Of a stretch of 64,000 bases of DNA, positions 10,230 through 22,245 are shown piece by piece. The notes below the pieces were generated by a model. That model worked only from the letters and a program-made list of their open reading frames with translations, was not told the DNA's origin and did not search any database. Made by a program: the position numbers and the translations under genes. Each line of letters starts with the position of its first letter. Within the stretch, counting starts at the first letter, position 1. Origin of the DNA: Portulaca oleracea (lineage: Eukaryota; Streptophyta; Magnoliopsida; Caryophyllales; Portulacaceae); NCBI GenBank assembly GCA_029582165.1, contig CM055892.1, positions 13,682,754 through 13,746,753 of the forward strand, written 5' to 3'.

Positions 10230-11607
10230 GTATTTCAATTTTTCCTTATTTCAATTTTAATATTTTTTTAATCTCTTTTAGCTTCAACGATCGTTACACA
10301 TGAATTGCCGATGGATGGATTCGTTTACGCTGTGTTTAAAGTAGTACGTAACCAATTAAGTGTCATTTTAACTTCATATATTGTCATTTTCTCCATCAAA
10401 ATACCTGTTAGTCTCGTCTTACACTACCAGTCATGTATTAATTTTACTTTTTCTTGTTTCAAACTGGCATCATTCGGTCCATTGTTGCATGAAAAACAAA
10501 CTTTCACCAATATTTGTTCTTTTCTTTAAAAAACAAAAAATTGACAGCATTAGACCACATGCAGCGATGGAATGTGTGTCTAGAAACCTGTATACACAAA
10601 GTACGTTTTCTCACATCCCAGAATGAAATTATGGAAACTAAGTTCCCAGAACGTCAACAACCTCCCATGTGACATGTTTGAGTGCGTTATTGGGGCAGCA
10701 TACTGTTATTTCACTCAAACATTTTTTAATTATTTTTTTATTATATTAAATGATTATTTTTAACGCTCCTTAAAAAAAGAAATAGAACACTAGTATTGGT
10801 GTTGGCAAAAATTTGGGTCCAGGTAAATTTGGGTTGATCAAATTCGAACAATGTTAAATTCAGATTAAAAATTATACATTTTTTACTTGCATTTGATTCA
10901 AAACTTAGCCGAACACAGTTTCACATGATTTTTAATGAATTTACAATGTTTGTCCAATTTTTTTTTATTTTTTCCATTTTTTACGATTTTTTCCTTTTAT
11001 TTCTTTAAAAAAATATAATAATTGTTTGGATACTCAAAAAATAATTTGAAAAATAACTACACTTCATAACCTTTTTGAGGCAAGAACGAAAAAATTTAAA
11101 AACAATATGTGACTGCATGACTGGAATGAAAAAGTAAAAGAAATATGGGGGTACATTTGGTATCAATAAAATACAATAATTTTTTTTTTTTTTTTTTTGA
11201 CATTCAGAATACAAAAATAAATTAGAGATTATTGACGTACAAAAATTAAAAGTAGGGATTATTAGAACTAATTTTTCTATATAATTATGTGCTAATTTTA
11301 AATGCATGTTCAAATAATAATGCAAAGTCATATCAGGAAACAAATCTTTGCTATATTAGTAAATAAATAAAATTATCAATTCAAATTCAAACTCTAAATG
11401 ATGACATTAACCATCAAATCATACCCATGTAATCTACGGAAACATACTTGTATACTAAAATTGTAATAATTGTTCTTACAAATTGTTCTAAAATTATTTT
11501 AGTAATTTGTCAAAGAAATGAAACGATCTTGTTCAAAAGGTTTAATAGTTTTTGAATTTATTTTTTTTCATAATATAAGACACCTAATTTTTTTAGGAAA
11601 TTTGATG

Positions 11608-11645
<38 letters not shown>

Positions 11646-11915
11646 TTCTATGTGTAAACACAAATTTCAAGTCTGAAATTTAGTAAGATTGGAAATCAAG
11701 AAACAAATTAATTTGTATTAATATTCGTGGGTATGTGGCTACAATGTCTTTAATTTAGATTACGAAAAAAAATGTATTTTATGCGTCATCTTTGACACTT
11801 GTTATCATCTGATTGGATGAAATTTAATCCTATTTAATTTTGACATGGTAGGTATGCCAAAGTCAATTTGATTCTAATCGAAAATGATAAACATCTTGGG
11901 GTAAGACACATCTTA
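10230..11915 (+). other. ABCB copy 1, intron 1 start, duplicated in copy 2
   Basis: Non-coding sequence that aligns in blocks with 51194-53765, including the phrases AACTAATTTTTCTATATAAT and GATAAACATCTTGGGGTAAG. This shows the tandem duplication extended into intron 1. Confidence 0.8.
11605..11645 (+). repeat. (ATA)n microsatellite
   Basis: About 13 trinucleotide units in intron 1. The copy 2 equivalent (near 53475) has only about three. Confidence 0.95.
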
Positions 11916-14254
11916 AGTGTCTAAAATTAAATTAAAATCACACTTTTATCTATATTTTTTAAAAATTACAAAAATGCGTCTAAAATATGCTTAACGGATG
12001 AGGTTCATTCGTTAAGATGATAATTTTAATTGTTAGCGTAGCCAACACATTCCAAGTTTCTTATCATTGATAATTAATAGTAACTATAAAAAAATTAGGG
12101 TTAAAAATGGTAATGACTATTTATTTCACTAGTCTTAAACTCGTACATTTCACAGGAATAAAATTAAAAATGATATTTTAGTTAATAATGGACAATTTGA
12201 TTATTTTAAATGTAACGATAAAAAAATAAATACCTATTTTATAAACAAATTTAATTAATACTGAAATGGAGATAGTATAAATACTTAAATAGATTCATTT
12301 AAACAACTGATAATATTGCAATTGATAATAGAATATTATATAAGAATTACCGGTTAAAAGGTGACATTGAAAACGTCAAAGTTAATTAAGTGACAAACAA
12401 TATGGAACAGAGTAGGTAACGCCTTGTCTTTTTCACCTTTCAACTACACACATAAATTAGCCATCTCTTATGGAAGGAGAAAAACTCATTCAATTGCAGA
12501 AAACTTAATCTAAATCTTCCTTATTTTTATTTCAATTAATGCCTCCACATCAATTATACATAATAAATTCGCATTTTTCTTTTCTAATTTATAAACTTCA
12601 CATATAATTATACGAACATTGTCACACTCTCCATATAAATGTCTACCTTTAATCTTATTGGCAAGTGATGACAATATAACACAATTAAGTGACATAAAAT
12701 AAAGTCAAATACATCCCTTTCATTAAGCGAAGGAACTCATAACAATGGAGTAAAGTTGTACATAATAGAAAGGAATTTATCCAACAATCATGTCATTAAA
12801 TTTTGTAATTTAAAGTCGTCAATTCCAATTATACAAGAATCAAATACCTTTAACAAATCAAACAATTAACATTATTATTTTATATAATTGAACGGGAGCT
12901 ATAATTTGATATTCTTCTCATCCAACCACTCGGAACTCATTTTTGAGCAAAACTGAAAATACTAAAGAATTATAACCAATTATATCGTAGAACTTTATCT
13001 CACGTCCTATAGGAAAGAATACCATTTAAAAATACCGAAGAATTATATAATGAATTATGATATTCTTAGAACTTTATCTCACATTCTATACTAAATAATG
13101 TCAATTGAAAAATACAATGAATTATATATTAACATTTTCTGAATTAAATTTACTTTTCGAGTACAAAAAGTTATAGTTTGTAGTATTTTAAAGATTGACA
13201 TCTAACTCTGCCATACTTAACTATCTTTACAATTATTTTAATTTATTTTATTTATTTCAAGCATAAACTTTACTCAACACCCCTGAAGAATTGTCAATTG
13301 GGTAGAAAAATAAAGAATATCCTGAAAAATAAAAACCTAAAAAAAGAAAGCAGATTAATAGGCAAAAGCAATTCTAAATACGATACAATAGAGATTATTT
13401 TCCAGTTTTCTCGTAAAATACAGCAAAGATGTTAAAAGTATCACACCGTACACGTGAATCTTGAAAATGTCATCATATGTGTGTGCAATAGTTGTGCGTT
13501 AATTTTTCATTTTTGTTACTTTTAAATTGTTTCTCAGTTTGCACAATTCAAAAGATAAAGAAACATTCCACCCTCCTGCACTCTATTCAATTACCATTCT
13601 CCTTCATGTCAACCACAATAACAGCAAGCAAAAAAGATATGATAGAGAGAGAAATACAATAACTTCCTTTAGAGGTAGTAAGCAAGAAAAACTCAAACTC
13701 AACTCAAATGGGAGAGAAAAACTTAATTACATGGTGGCCTATCAGATACTGAATACATAATACTAACACAATCTCAATTAGAACTTTAGGGTACCACCTA
13801 TAGGTTTAAGCAGTAGTTGTAAAAAAACAACGGGAAAATTTGAAAGTTGAGACTGACATGTTTATAATTGTGAGCGGTTACCAACTAAAGAGGGACAAAG
13901 GTATAAATAGAAAATTGGTAGGGTTTCTTAAAAGTGAAAACTAAAAGCGATTTAAGCTAGAATTGAAATGAAATTGGGTTCCTATTTTATGAGGAATGGA
14001 TAATTTGCAACCGATTTTCAGGGAATAAAATATCATGATAAAGTGACTGAATTTGGGTGATGTTAGGCAACTGATATTCAAGGGAACAAAATATCTTGAT
14101 TGAACAGATTTAGCATTTTATTTTATTCAAATATTTTAATATACTCCCGCGGGACCACAGAATGCATCTGATCCCGCTATACATCATGCCTCACATGTGC
14201 ATTTCGCTGCTCTTCTCAAATTAATTGGCCTTAATAATGCATATCGCAGCAGAA
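11916..14254. other. AT-rich intron 1 sequence, nothing recognised
   Basis: No coding signature. A loose duplication of about 90 bp around AGAACTTTATCTCAC occurs near 12990 and 13070. Short open frames here have no recognisable content. Confidence 0.5.
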
Positions 14255-14345
14255 ATCGTAAGTAAAAGGTGTATTGTAGTGGTAAGGGCTGTTGAATGTT
14301 GCACTTAAGGTCAGGGGATTGAGCCTATCCTCGGGTTAATTGTTT
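14255..14345 (+). mobile_element. Possible tRNA-derived SINE head
   Basis: A region with an A-box-like GTAGTGGTAAGG and a B-box-like GGGGATTGAGCC about 40 bp later, the spacing of a pol III internal promoter in plant SINEs. No clear tail or target duplication is seen. It lies just left of the Pack-MULE. Confidence 0.35.
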
Positions 14346-14386
14346 GATTTAATTTAGGCGTTTTTATTTTTCCGCTTGTCTATCCA

Positions 14387-15736
14387 CAAAAAATTGCTCC
14401 GGGGTGCCATACATTCCCTAAAAGTGAATATTTGGGGACCACATTATTTTTTTTTTACTCTTTGAGGACCAGATTGTTGTCAAAAGTTGCTGGTTGGGTA
14501 TTTTCCGATCAAAAGTTATGAAAATCCGGTGAAGTCAGCTGGAGTCAACCCAAAAAATGGTTTAGGTAGCTGGAGTGACAAAAATACTCCTATTTAGCTC
14601 CAATTTTTGTCTTTAAAACTAAATTAACTCTTCCCAACTACTTCCCCCTCCTTGAAATTATAAAACTGATTAAGACCACCTTGAAATTTGACTAATATCT
14701 AACTTGTACTTTAATTTTTCTTAATTACATTTGTATTATGTAATATGTAAATATTTAAAAGTTCAGACCAGAAAACAAGAATCACCAAGCTGAATCATGA
14801 ATCGCTCAACCAAAGTCCAGTGTCTATCTTCACATACTCACCCACAAAATCCCCATATTCATTAACAGTCCCCAATCTCACACATTCATCAAACATATTC
14901 GACGCAATCTAATACTCAATATGACTGATTTCACAATTGGGTTTTTCTGGGTTCACTAACTCGCTCAGCCTCCCCACCACCCTCACCTTCTCCGCTGCCG
15001 TCTCTCCGCCGAGGAGCACCACTGAGACGCCGGAGTTGGCGAGTTCCGCGGCGGCGAAGGCCAGGATATCGGCTTTGAATCGGCGATCTGTTTGGAGATC
15101 TCGTATTTGGTGTTGACGGGGTTGGCGGTGGTGATTAGGGCTCCGAGGGACATGACCGAGAGGTAGACAACGTGGCCCTTTTTGATCCCCATGGCGGAGA
15201 GGGAGTGGGAGAGGGATTCCACGGCGGACCACAGGGCGGCGTAGGTGAGGGTCTCGCTAGTGGAGGCGTCGACGAAGGCGGTGGTGTTGCAGTGGGGACG
15301 GGCGGCGATGAAGGTTGTGATGTCGATGTAGGGGTTCGGTGGGAGTGGGATGGAGTGGCACTTGCTGTGGAAGGTGGTTGTCGCGGCGGAGCAACCACTT
15401 CTCAGGTCCACCACGGCGGCGGAGGTGGTGGTGGATGCGACAGTGGTGGAGTGTGCCATGGGTGGCTGAGAAGGGTGAAATTGAGGGGAGAATGAATGAA
15501 AGTGAAGAAGAAGAACAATAAAGATTTCAGCAAGGAAATAAAAAGGGCAAATTTGACTTTTCAATTAATAGTTAAGAGGTATTTCTGACTTTTTATTGAT
15601 TCCGGCTGTTTTGTTTGGAAAATACCCAATCAGCAACTTTTGACAACAATCTGGTCCCCAAAGAGTAAAAAAAAATAATGTGGTCCCCAAATAGTCACTT
15701 TTAGGGAATGTTTGACACCCCGGAGCAATTTTTTGC
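14387..15736. mobile_element. Pack-MULE (Mutator-like element with captured gene fragment)
   Basis: A 1350-bp element with near-identical terminal inverted repeats of about 130-140 bp (14387-about 14525 and about 15600-15736); both include AAAAAATTGCTCCGGGG, TTTGGGGACCACATTATT and CAAAAGTTGCTG. 9-bp flanks GTCTATCCA (14378-14386) and GTCTGTCCA (15737-15745) differ at one base, fitting a Mutator TSD. There is no transposase. Between the TIRs is a GC-rich fragment of a 4CL-like exon on the minus strand. The element sits in ABCB intron 1. Confidence 0.88.
14915..15459 (-). pseudogene. Captured 4-coumarate:CoA ligase-like N-terminal fragment
   Basis: From ATG at 15459 the minus strand reads MAHSTTVAS, then a 4CL-like adenylate-forming enzyme N-terminus: RSGCSAATTTFHSK, LPPNPYIDITTFI, a TYAALWSAVESL block, MGIKKGHVV, LSVMSLGALITTANPVNTKYE and KQIADSKP. 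Compared with the family, a short block is missing between GHVV and LSVMSLGA. A frameshift near 15070 moves the similarity to another frame, which ends around 14915. No AMP-binding core or catalytic motif is included, so no enzyme could result. It is intronless and much richer in GC than its surroundings, as expected for an exon copied into a transposon. Confidence 0.82.
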
Positions 15737-15745
15737 GTCTGTCCA

Positions 15746-16264
15746 CATCCTCTTTTTTTTTTCCTGTTTTGTTTGTCCATAGCTTTCCTTTTATTTTCTC
15801 CCCTCTTTATTTTATCTTTTGCATTTTATTTTTTTGTATCTTGTTCTACAATTTTATATATTAACATAAACTTCTTTACACACTAACATATACTTTTTTG
15901 CATATTAGTACAAACTCTCTTACACACTACAAACTCCTTTGAACACTAAGACAAATTCTTTTATTACCCATTTTCTATTTTTGGTCATTTTATATGTTTT
16001 GAATTTTTTTGTATCATTTAATTTTTTTCCCCCACCGTTATTCATATTTAAAAGTAATATAATGTCATAGACTTATACTAGTATGGTTATTAATAGATTA
16101 GTATTGCACAAATTAATATACTATAAAACTATTTTTTTTTATAGATAATGTAAAACTATTTTCTAATTGTTGTACTTTTTTCTCTTCCTATTAATATGTA
16201 TGAACACCAAATATCGTACTATATTATATGTATGAACACCAAATTAATATAATATAAAACTAAA
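15746..16264. other. AT-rich intron sequence with short CACTA-rich phrases
   Basis: No gene. Between about 15855 and 15960 there are phrases such as ACACACTACAAACTCCTTTG, which are the reverse complement of the unit of the downstream minisatellite (16265-17160). Confidence 0.5.
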
Positions 16265-17160
16265 ATATTGGTGTGCGAATGTGTTTATGTTAGCGTGCAA
16301 AAGAGATTGAGCGAGTGTGCAAAGGAATATGTGCTAGTGTGTAAATACATATGTGTTAGTGTGCAAACGAGTCTGTGTTGGTGTGCAAAAATATAAAAAT
16401 AGGCAACAAAGAGTGCATGAAGATTCTAGATATACGTTGTGTCCTAAAATATTTCGTACAAAACAAGTGTGCAAAGGAGTTTGTGATAACGTGCAAAAGA
16501 GTAAGCATTAGTATGCTAAGGAGTCTATGTTAGCGTGCAAAAGAGATATGACCCAGTGTGCAAAGGAATATGTACTAGTGTGTAAATATATGTGTGTTAG
16601 TGTGCAAATGAGTATGTGCTGATGTGCAAAAATATAAAAATAGGCAACAAATAGTGCATGAAGATTCTAGATATACGTTGTCTCCTAAAATATTTCGTAC
16701 AAAACAAGTGTGCAAATGAGTTTATGATAATGTGCAAAAGAGTAAGCATTAGTGTGTTAAGGAGTCTGTGCTAGCGACAAAGGAATCTGTGCTTGTATAT
16801 AAATGCGTCAGTGTTAGTGTGCAAACAAGTTTGCGGTAGTGTGTAAAAGGAGTCTATGTGACTATGTTAGTGTGCAAATCAAAGAATTTGTGCTAGTGTG
16901 TAAATATGTCTTTGTTAGCATGTAAAGAAGTTTGTGTTGGTATGCAAAGGAATGTATATTAGAGTGCAAATGAGTTCATGTTGTTGTGCAAAGGAGTACA
17001 TACTAATGTGCAAACAAGATCGTGTTAGTGTGTCAAAAAATAATTAGCATACAAAGAGTCTACGCTAGTGTGAAAAGGACAAAAAAAATTAGTGTGCAAA
17101 GGAGTTTATTATAGTGTGCAAATGAGTATATCCTACAAAATATTAGTATGCAAAGATATT
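16265..17160 (+). repeat. Degenerate minisatellite, GTGTGCAAAGGAGT-type unit
   Basis: Dozens of imperfect 25-35-bp units built on (T/A)GTGTGCAAAGGAGT(T/C)TGTG. A longer duplication of about 245 bp is superimposed: the block with GGCAACAAAGAGTGCATGAA at about 16402 recurs near 16645. No coding function is apparent. Confidence 0.8.
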
Positions 17161-18012
17161 TGTGTTAGGGGCTTAGGGCCTGTCAAATTCATGGGTAACT
17201 TCAATTTACCAAAATTTTACCATTTTTTGTCTAAATTTATCAAAATTTACTTACCAAAAATTCAAAGTTTAAAACAAAAAAAAAATTATTTTGATATATT
17301 AGTGTACGTGAATCACTTATACATATCTTTTTAAAAAATTATAAAATTATAAACAACAGTGAAATACAACAGAAACAGGGGAGATAAGCAAAGTGAAAAA
17401 TTAATAATTTAATTATCTATTCAAAATAAAAATTATATAAGAGAAAAATATATGAAACAGTGAGATATTGAAAATAAAAATACAGAAATAATTTCTTTTT
17501 AAAAAAAACCGACTAATAATTGCTACTAGAATTCAAACCATAGACTTCCACTATATAAGTGCGACCGCCCAACCAATCACTTTCTATGCCACATCAAGCT
17601 TGGCAATCAGATTTATTGCATATGCGGGACGAGTTTGTAGACTGGAATTTGTTCATTGGCCTGGGCTGGACATGGGAGTAGGTAGGAGATCTGTACTCCC
17701 GCGGGAGTACGGTCTAAAGACCCATTTTATTAGATGTTCATTGGCCAGAAATCCCTATAATTCCTCCCGTGCTGCCATTTTAAAATTCGAAGATATTACT
17801 TTTATTTATTAATAGATAGATAGATAATTAGACCAATGTTTTGATAGCAAAATTATATTGTGTTTGATTTAGGTGAGAAATGGAGGCAAAAGCGGTTAGT
17901 ATATTTTGTTTATCTTCAATCTTATTGGTTGTGGGCACCTAAATTTACTCTTTGCTCACCATTTTAAAATTCAAAGATATTACTTTTATATATTAATAGA
18001 TAAGCAGCAAGA
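17161..18012. other. Intron 1 sequence with possible reverse-oriented SINE
   Basis: Mostly AT-rich. The minus strand at 17600-17525 reads a tRNA-like segment: GGTTGGGCGG followed by B-box-like GGTTTGAATTC (complement of 17529-17539), suggesting a SINE head. No gene is seen. Confidence 0.4.
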
Positions 18013-18020
18013 CATTTAAG

Positions 18021-18682
18021 TAGAGTTGGGAAAAGCTGACCCGACACGATTACCGACCTAAACATAACACGATATTAAACGAGTTTAGGTAGAAATTTTC
18101 AACCCATTTAATTAAATGGGTTGACACGGTTAACTTGTATAATTAAATGGGTTAGGTTCAGGTCAAGATTTTAGACACGAAAAAACACTTATAACCCGTT
18201 TAATTAGGCATGCTAGATCGGTCAAGTCATTTGCTCAATAATTATTACCCAATTATACCGTTTATCAATGAACTTAGGTGAAAGTTACAGTTAATACTCT
18301 TTGAAATATACGTAAAACTTGTAATTTTAACTTATATTTATTTTTGACTATGAATTAAAAGACATATCCTTATATATAACTCGAATTATATTACCACACA
18401 AATTATTGAGTATGATATGTCATTATTTCGATCTCATAATGAGTTGTTTTGTATAAATGAGTTAATGGTTAAATGGGTAAGTTGGTAACTTTATTCCAAT
18501 ACATTTACTTAAATGGGTTAATAGGTTAAAATAAGGTCAACCCGTTTAAAATTTAAACGGTAAACGGTTTCAATTTCCAACCCGTTTAATAAATGGGTTA
18601 GGTTCAGGCCGAAGAATTTTGAACCCGTTTAACTTTGACATGAACACGAACTCGACTCGACCTGAGCTATTAGCCAGCTCTA
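18021..18682. mobile_element. Non-autonomous hAT element
   Basis: A 662-bp element bounded by TAGAGTTGGG on the left and its imperfect complement CCAGCTCTA on the right. Perfect 8-bp direct repeats CATTTAAG flank it (18013-18020 and 18683-18690), the hAT TSD length. The interior is rich in AACCCGTTTAA / TTAAATGGGTT repeats in both orientations. No transposase. Confidence 0.88.
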
Positions 18683-18716
18683 CATTTAAGCAGTATCTTG
18701 CTCCAAGACACGTATC

Positions 18717-19108
18717 TGATAAATTTTGAAGAGAGAAAAGATTGTCAAAGATTCCTCTTTTTTTACCTTTTTCATAATCAGTACATGATTTATAAATCTC
18801 ACTTTAGCCCTACTCCTAATGGTATTAGAATTAAGAAACTAATAAAATAGTAAACGAAATAACTCTACTCCTAATGGTATTAGAATTAGGAAACTAATAA
18901 AATAGTAAACTAAATAATACTCTACTCCTAATGGTATTAGAATTAGGAAACTAATAAAATAGTAAATCAAATAATACTCTACTCCTAATGGTATTAGAAT
19001 TAGGAAACTACTAAAATAGTAAACCAAATAATACTCTGCTAATACTCGTAACATATCTAGTCTTCCTAAGATACATAGTCATACTAGAATTCTACTAATA
19101 CGTTAATA
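18717..19108 (-). repeat. Copia A 3' LTR
   Basis: A 392-bp LTR. On the minus strand it follows the purine tract CTTGAGGGGAAG (19120-19109). It contains four tandem copies of a unit of about 57 bp (18810-19036) built on CTACTCCTAATGGTATTAG. Confidence 0.82.
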
Positions 19109-19115
19109 CTTCCCC

Positions 19116-19628
19116 TCAAGTTGGAGCATGGGGTCCAATAATGTCCAACTTGGACTTGAGGAAGTGAAACTGATCTCTGCTAAGTACTGGTGAAGATGTT
19201 GGCAGGTTCTTCCTTGGTGTGGATCTTGAATAAAAGGAGTAGACTAGCTTCAACATTCTCATGAACAAAATGACAGTCAATTTCAATATGTTTAGTCCTT
19301 TCATGATAGACCGGATTAGTGGCAATGTGTAAAGCTGCTTGATTGTCACTGAATAACCTTATGGGTTGTAATGCAGGAATACCTAGAGCAGACAAGACAA
19401 TCGTAATCCAAGTTAATTTACATGTCGCAGTTGCCATAGAGCAATATTCTACTTCTGCAGCAAGATATTGTAGATTGTTTTTTAGTCTTCCATGTCACAG
19501 GCGCTCCTCCAAGTGTGACAAAGTACCCCGTTAGGGATCTTCGTGTAGTTGGACAAGCTCCCCAATCAGAATCACAATAGGCAATTAGTTGCAAGTTAGA
19601 TTCTCTAAGCAACAAAATTCCTTACCCT
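19116..19628 (-). pseudogene. Copia A RNase H end of pol
   Basis: Minus-strand coding remnant with Ty1/Copia RNase H hallmarks: YCDSDWGACPTTRRSLTGY, then SDNQAALHIATNPVYHERTKHIEIDCHFV and a final EEPANIFT. A frameshift occurs near 19430. The upstream part of the same pol resumes beyond Copia B at 24977. Confidence 0.85.
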
Positions 19629-19636
19629 GGTGATCC

Positions 19637-20208
19637 TGTTAGGAAGTGTCCTAAAATCACCAAATCTCTTGATCTCATAATTATTTGGTTCCTAATTGTA
19701 TTAGGATATTATTTAGGTTTCCTTATTGTGTTGGGTTTCCTAATTGTATTAGATTCTAAATCTATTTGGAGTGGGAGTCAAGTTAGATTATAGGGAGTTC
19801 TCCCTATAAATAGGCTGCATGTTTCTCCACCAAAAACACATCGGTAAACACAGAGAGCTAGAGACAGAGAAAATATTGAGAGAGAAAGGGGTCTCACCAA
19901 TATTTCCCCAGTGTATCCTGAGAGATTGTGAGTTGAGTGTTGAGAGATTGTTATTGTAATCTCCTTTGTGGATCGCATCACACCCTGTGATAGTGATCAG
20001 GTTGTACTCATCCTTTCTCATAGTGGATTATTTTCTGGCTGTCGCCGTCCGTGGGTTTTTCTCCGAGTTCTTCGGTTTCCCACGTAATTCTAGTATTTGA
20101 TTTTATTGCTTATTTTTCGTTCCTAAATTTTGTCGTAATATCCGTCATCTCGTTTTCGATTCTATTATTCACTTCCACTGTTACCTTGCTACTCACTTTT
20201 CTCAAACA
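19637..20208 (+). repeat. Copia B 5' LTR
   Basis: Begins TGTTAGGAAGTGTCC and ends TTCTCAAACA. It contains repeated CCTAATTGTATTAG phrases and a CTATAAATAG TATA-like segment near 19804. Confidence 0.92.
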
Positions 20209-20210
20209 AG

Positions 20211-20222
20211 TGGTATAAGAGT
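20211..20222 (+). promoter_or_regulatory. Copia B primer binding site
   Basis: TGGTATAAGAGT differs at one base from the usual TGGTATCAGAG. Confidence 0.8.
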
Positions 20223-20231
20223 AAGGAGGAG

Positions 20232-21119
20232 ATGACTTCAATCATGAAGTGCGATATTCCAAATTTTGATGGAACGAGGAGTTTTACTATGTGGAGACTG
20301 CAGATGAAGGCGGTCCTGATTCAGCACGGGTTATGGGATGTGATTGAGTATCCCGATACGAAGACTGATGCGACAATGAGCGATGATGAATTCAAAAAAC
20401 TCCATAAGGATATCTAGGGGAATCTGACTCCAAGGGAGTGGAAGAAGCTTGAAGATAAGACTCTGGCAGGGATTCAGCTGTGCTTGGCGGAGCACATTCA
20501 TAGAGAGGTGATGCAAATCGAGAAACCTCGGGAGCTCTTGACCAAACTGGAAGAGCTGTACATGTCGAAGAGTCATTTAAACAGGTACCGAATGAAGGAG
20601 AAATTCTACAGGCTGAAGATGCCCCAAGGTACTTCTATTCAGGCACATCTTAGTGAATTTGATTCTATTATTACTGAATTGGAATCAATGGATATAAAAC
20701 ACACTGATGAGGATAAGGCTTTTCATTTAATTCTGTCCCTACCTGCATCACATAAACAATTTAATGAAATCATGTTGTATGGGAATCGTAGTGACCTTAA
20801 CCTTAGTGAAGTAAATGCTAGTTTACTGTCTAAGGAGAAACTTGATACCGATGGTGATGACCAGGGTGGTGATGCTTTGGTTGTAAGGGGTAGAAATACT
20901 GAACGTAAGGGAAACAGGTCTAGAGGGAGGTCTAAACACCGTTCAAAGTCTAGGAATCCTCACAAGAATAAGAAGTGTAACTACTGTAGTAAGATGGAGC
21001 ATATAGAGAGAGACTGTTGGGCAAAACAGAGAGACCAGAAGCAGGAGAGTAAGGATAATCACACCAAACCTGGTACCTTAAACTGCGTAGAGTCAAGTCG
21101 GATGGTGATGGGTTTGTAG
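20232..21119 (+). pseudogene. Copia B gag
   Basis: Capsid/nucleocapsid part. From ATG 20232 it reads KCDIPNFDGTRSFTMWRLQM and GLWDVIEYP, is stopped by TAG at 20415-20417, then continues in frame with the UBN2-type core (LEELYMSKSHLNRYRMKEKFY, LPASHKQFNEIML), a basic RG/S-rich stretch and a CX2CX4HX4C knuckle (CNYCSKMEHIERDC, about 20978-21020). It is one of the longer readable gags in the window. Confidence 0.88.
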
Positions 21120-22215
21120 TTACGGATGATGCCTTGGCTACCACATCGAGTAGGATAGCTAGAGATGAGTGGGTTCTTGACACGGGGTGCACCTATCATA
21201 TGTGTCCTCATAAGGACTGGTTCGAGTCTTATGAGAGTGTTGACACCGAGACGTAGTCATGGGTAACGACACAGCCTGCAAGTTTGCAGGAATCGGTAGC
21301 ATCAAAATCAAGACTCATGATGGCATCGTTAGAACTCTCAAGGAGGTTTGTCATATCCCTAACATGACTCGAAATTTAATTTCTTTGGGTACTCTTGAAG
21401 CTAACGGCTGCAGGTACAAAGGAGAAAATGGCGTTTTGAAAGTGTGCAGGGGTTCCATGGTTCTTATGAAGGGAATCAGGAAGGGCAGTCTATACATCAT
21501 GCAGGGGCCTACAGTGACAGGATCTGCAGCGGCGGTCCTAAATCTTGATGAGTCCGACAGCACAAAACTGTGGCACATGAGACTAGGCCACATGGGCGAG
21601 AAGAGAATGTCAATGTTGAGCAAGAAGGGATACCTTGAAGGCGCAAAGATCGGCAAGTTGGAGTTTTGCGATCACTGTGTCTTTGGGAAACAGAAGAGGG
21701 TTAGCTTTTCAAGGGCTAAACACACAACAGCAGGGATCCTTGATTATATTCATTCAGATTTGTGGGGTCTTGCTAGAGTGCCATCATTGGGTGGCAAGCG
21801 CTACATGTTGACATTCGTGGATGACTTCTGGAGGAAGACTTGGGTTTATTTCCTGCGGCACAAGAATGAGACATTCTCATATTTCAAGAAGTTCAAAGCT
21901 TTGGTGGAGAACTAGACAGACAGAAAAATCAAGAAACTCAGGACTGAGAATGGGTTGGAGTTTGTTGATTCTGAATTTACTGAATTCTGAGAGGAGCATG
22001 GGATTGCGAGGCATCGAACCTTGGTGGGTAAGCCTCTTCAAAACGGGATAGCCGAGAGAATCAACAGGACACTCCTGGAGAAAGCCCGCTCCATGCTCTC
22101 GAATGCAGGGCTTTGGAAGAACAAATCGTTCTGGGCAGAGGTGATATCTACTGCCTGCTACCTGCTGAACAAATCACCTCATGCCTCTATCGAATACCAG
22201 ATTGCAGAGGAAGTA
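21120..22215 (+). pseudogene. Copia B protease and integrase
   Basis: A protease active site WVLDTGCTYHM is read near 21170-21200. Then come GAG-pre-integrase (LWHMRLGHMGEKRM), the HHCC finger end (CDHCVFGKQKR) and the integrase core with the first Asp (HSDLWG), the second in a TENG context where the family usually has T/S-D-N-G, and the final Glu region (GIAERINRTL). TAG at 21913 and TGA at 21988 and 22216 interrupt. The apparent D-to-E change at the second catalytic position (LRTENGLEF) would weaken or abolish integration. Confidence 0.85.
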
Positions 22216-22245
22216 TGAACAGGTAATCCAGTTAATTACTCTAAT

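Noticed and set aside
15172..15495. Gly-rich + strand frame of 107 codons
   Set aside because: It is the antisense of the GC-rich 4CL-like fragment; composition explains the open frame.
14909..15564. A functional 4CL-like gene
   Set aside because: Only an N-terminal piece is present, with an internal loss and a frameshift, bounded by MULE TIRs.
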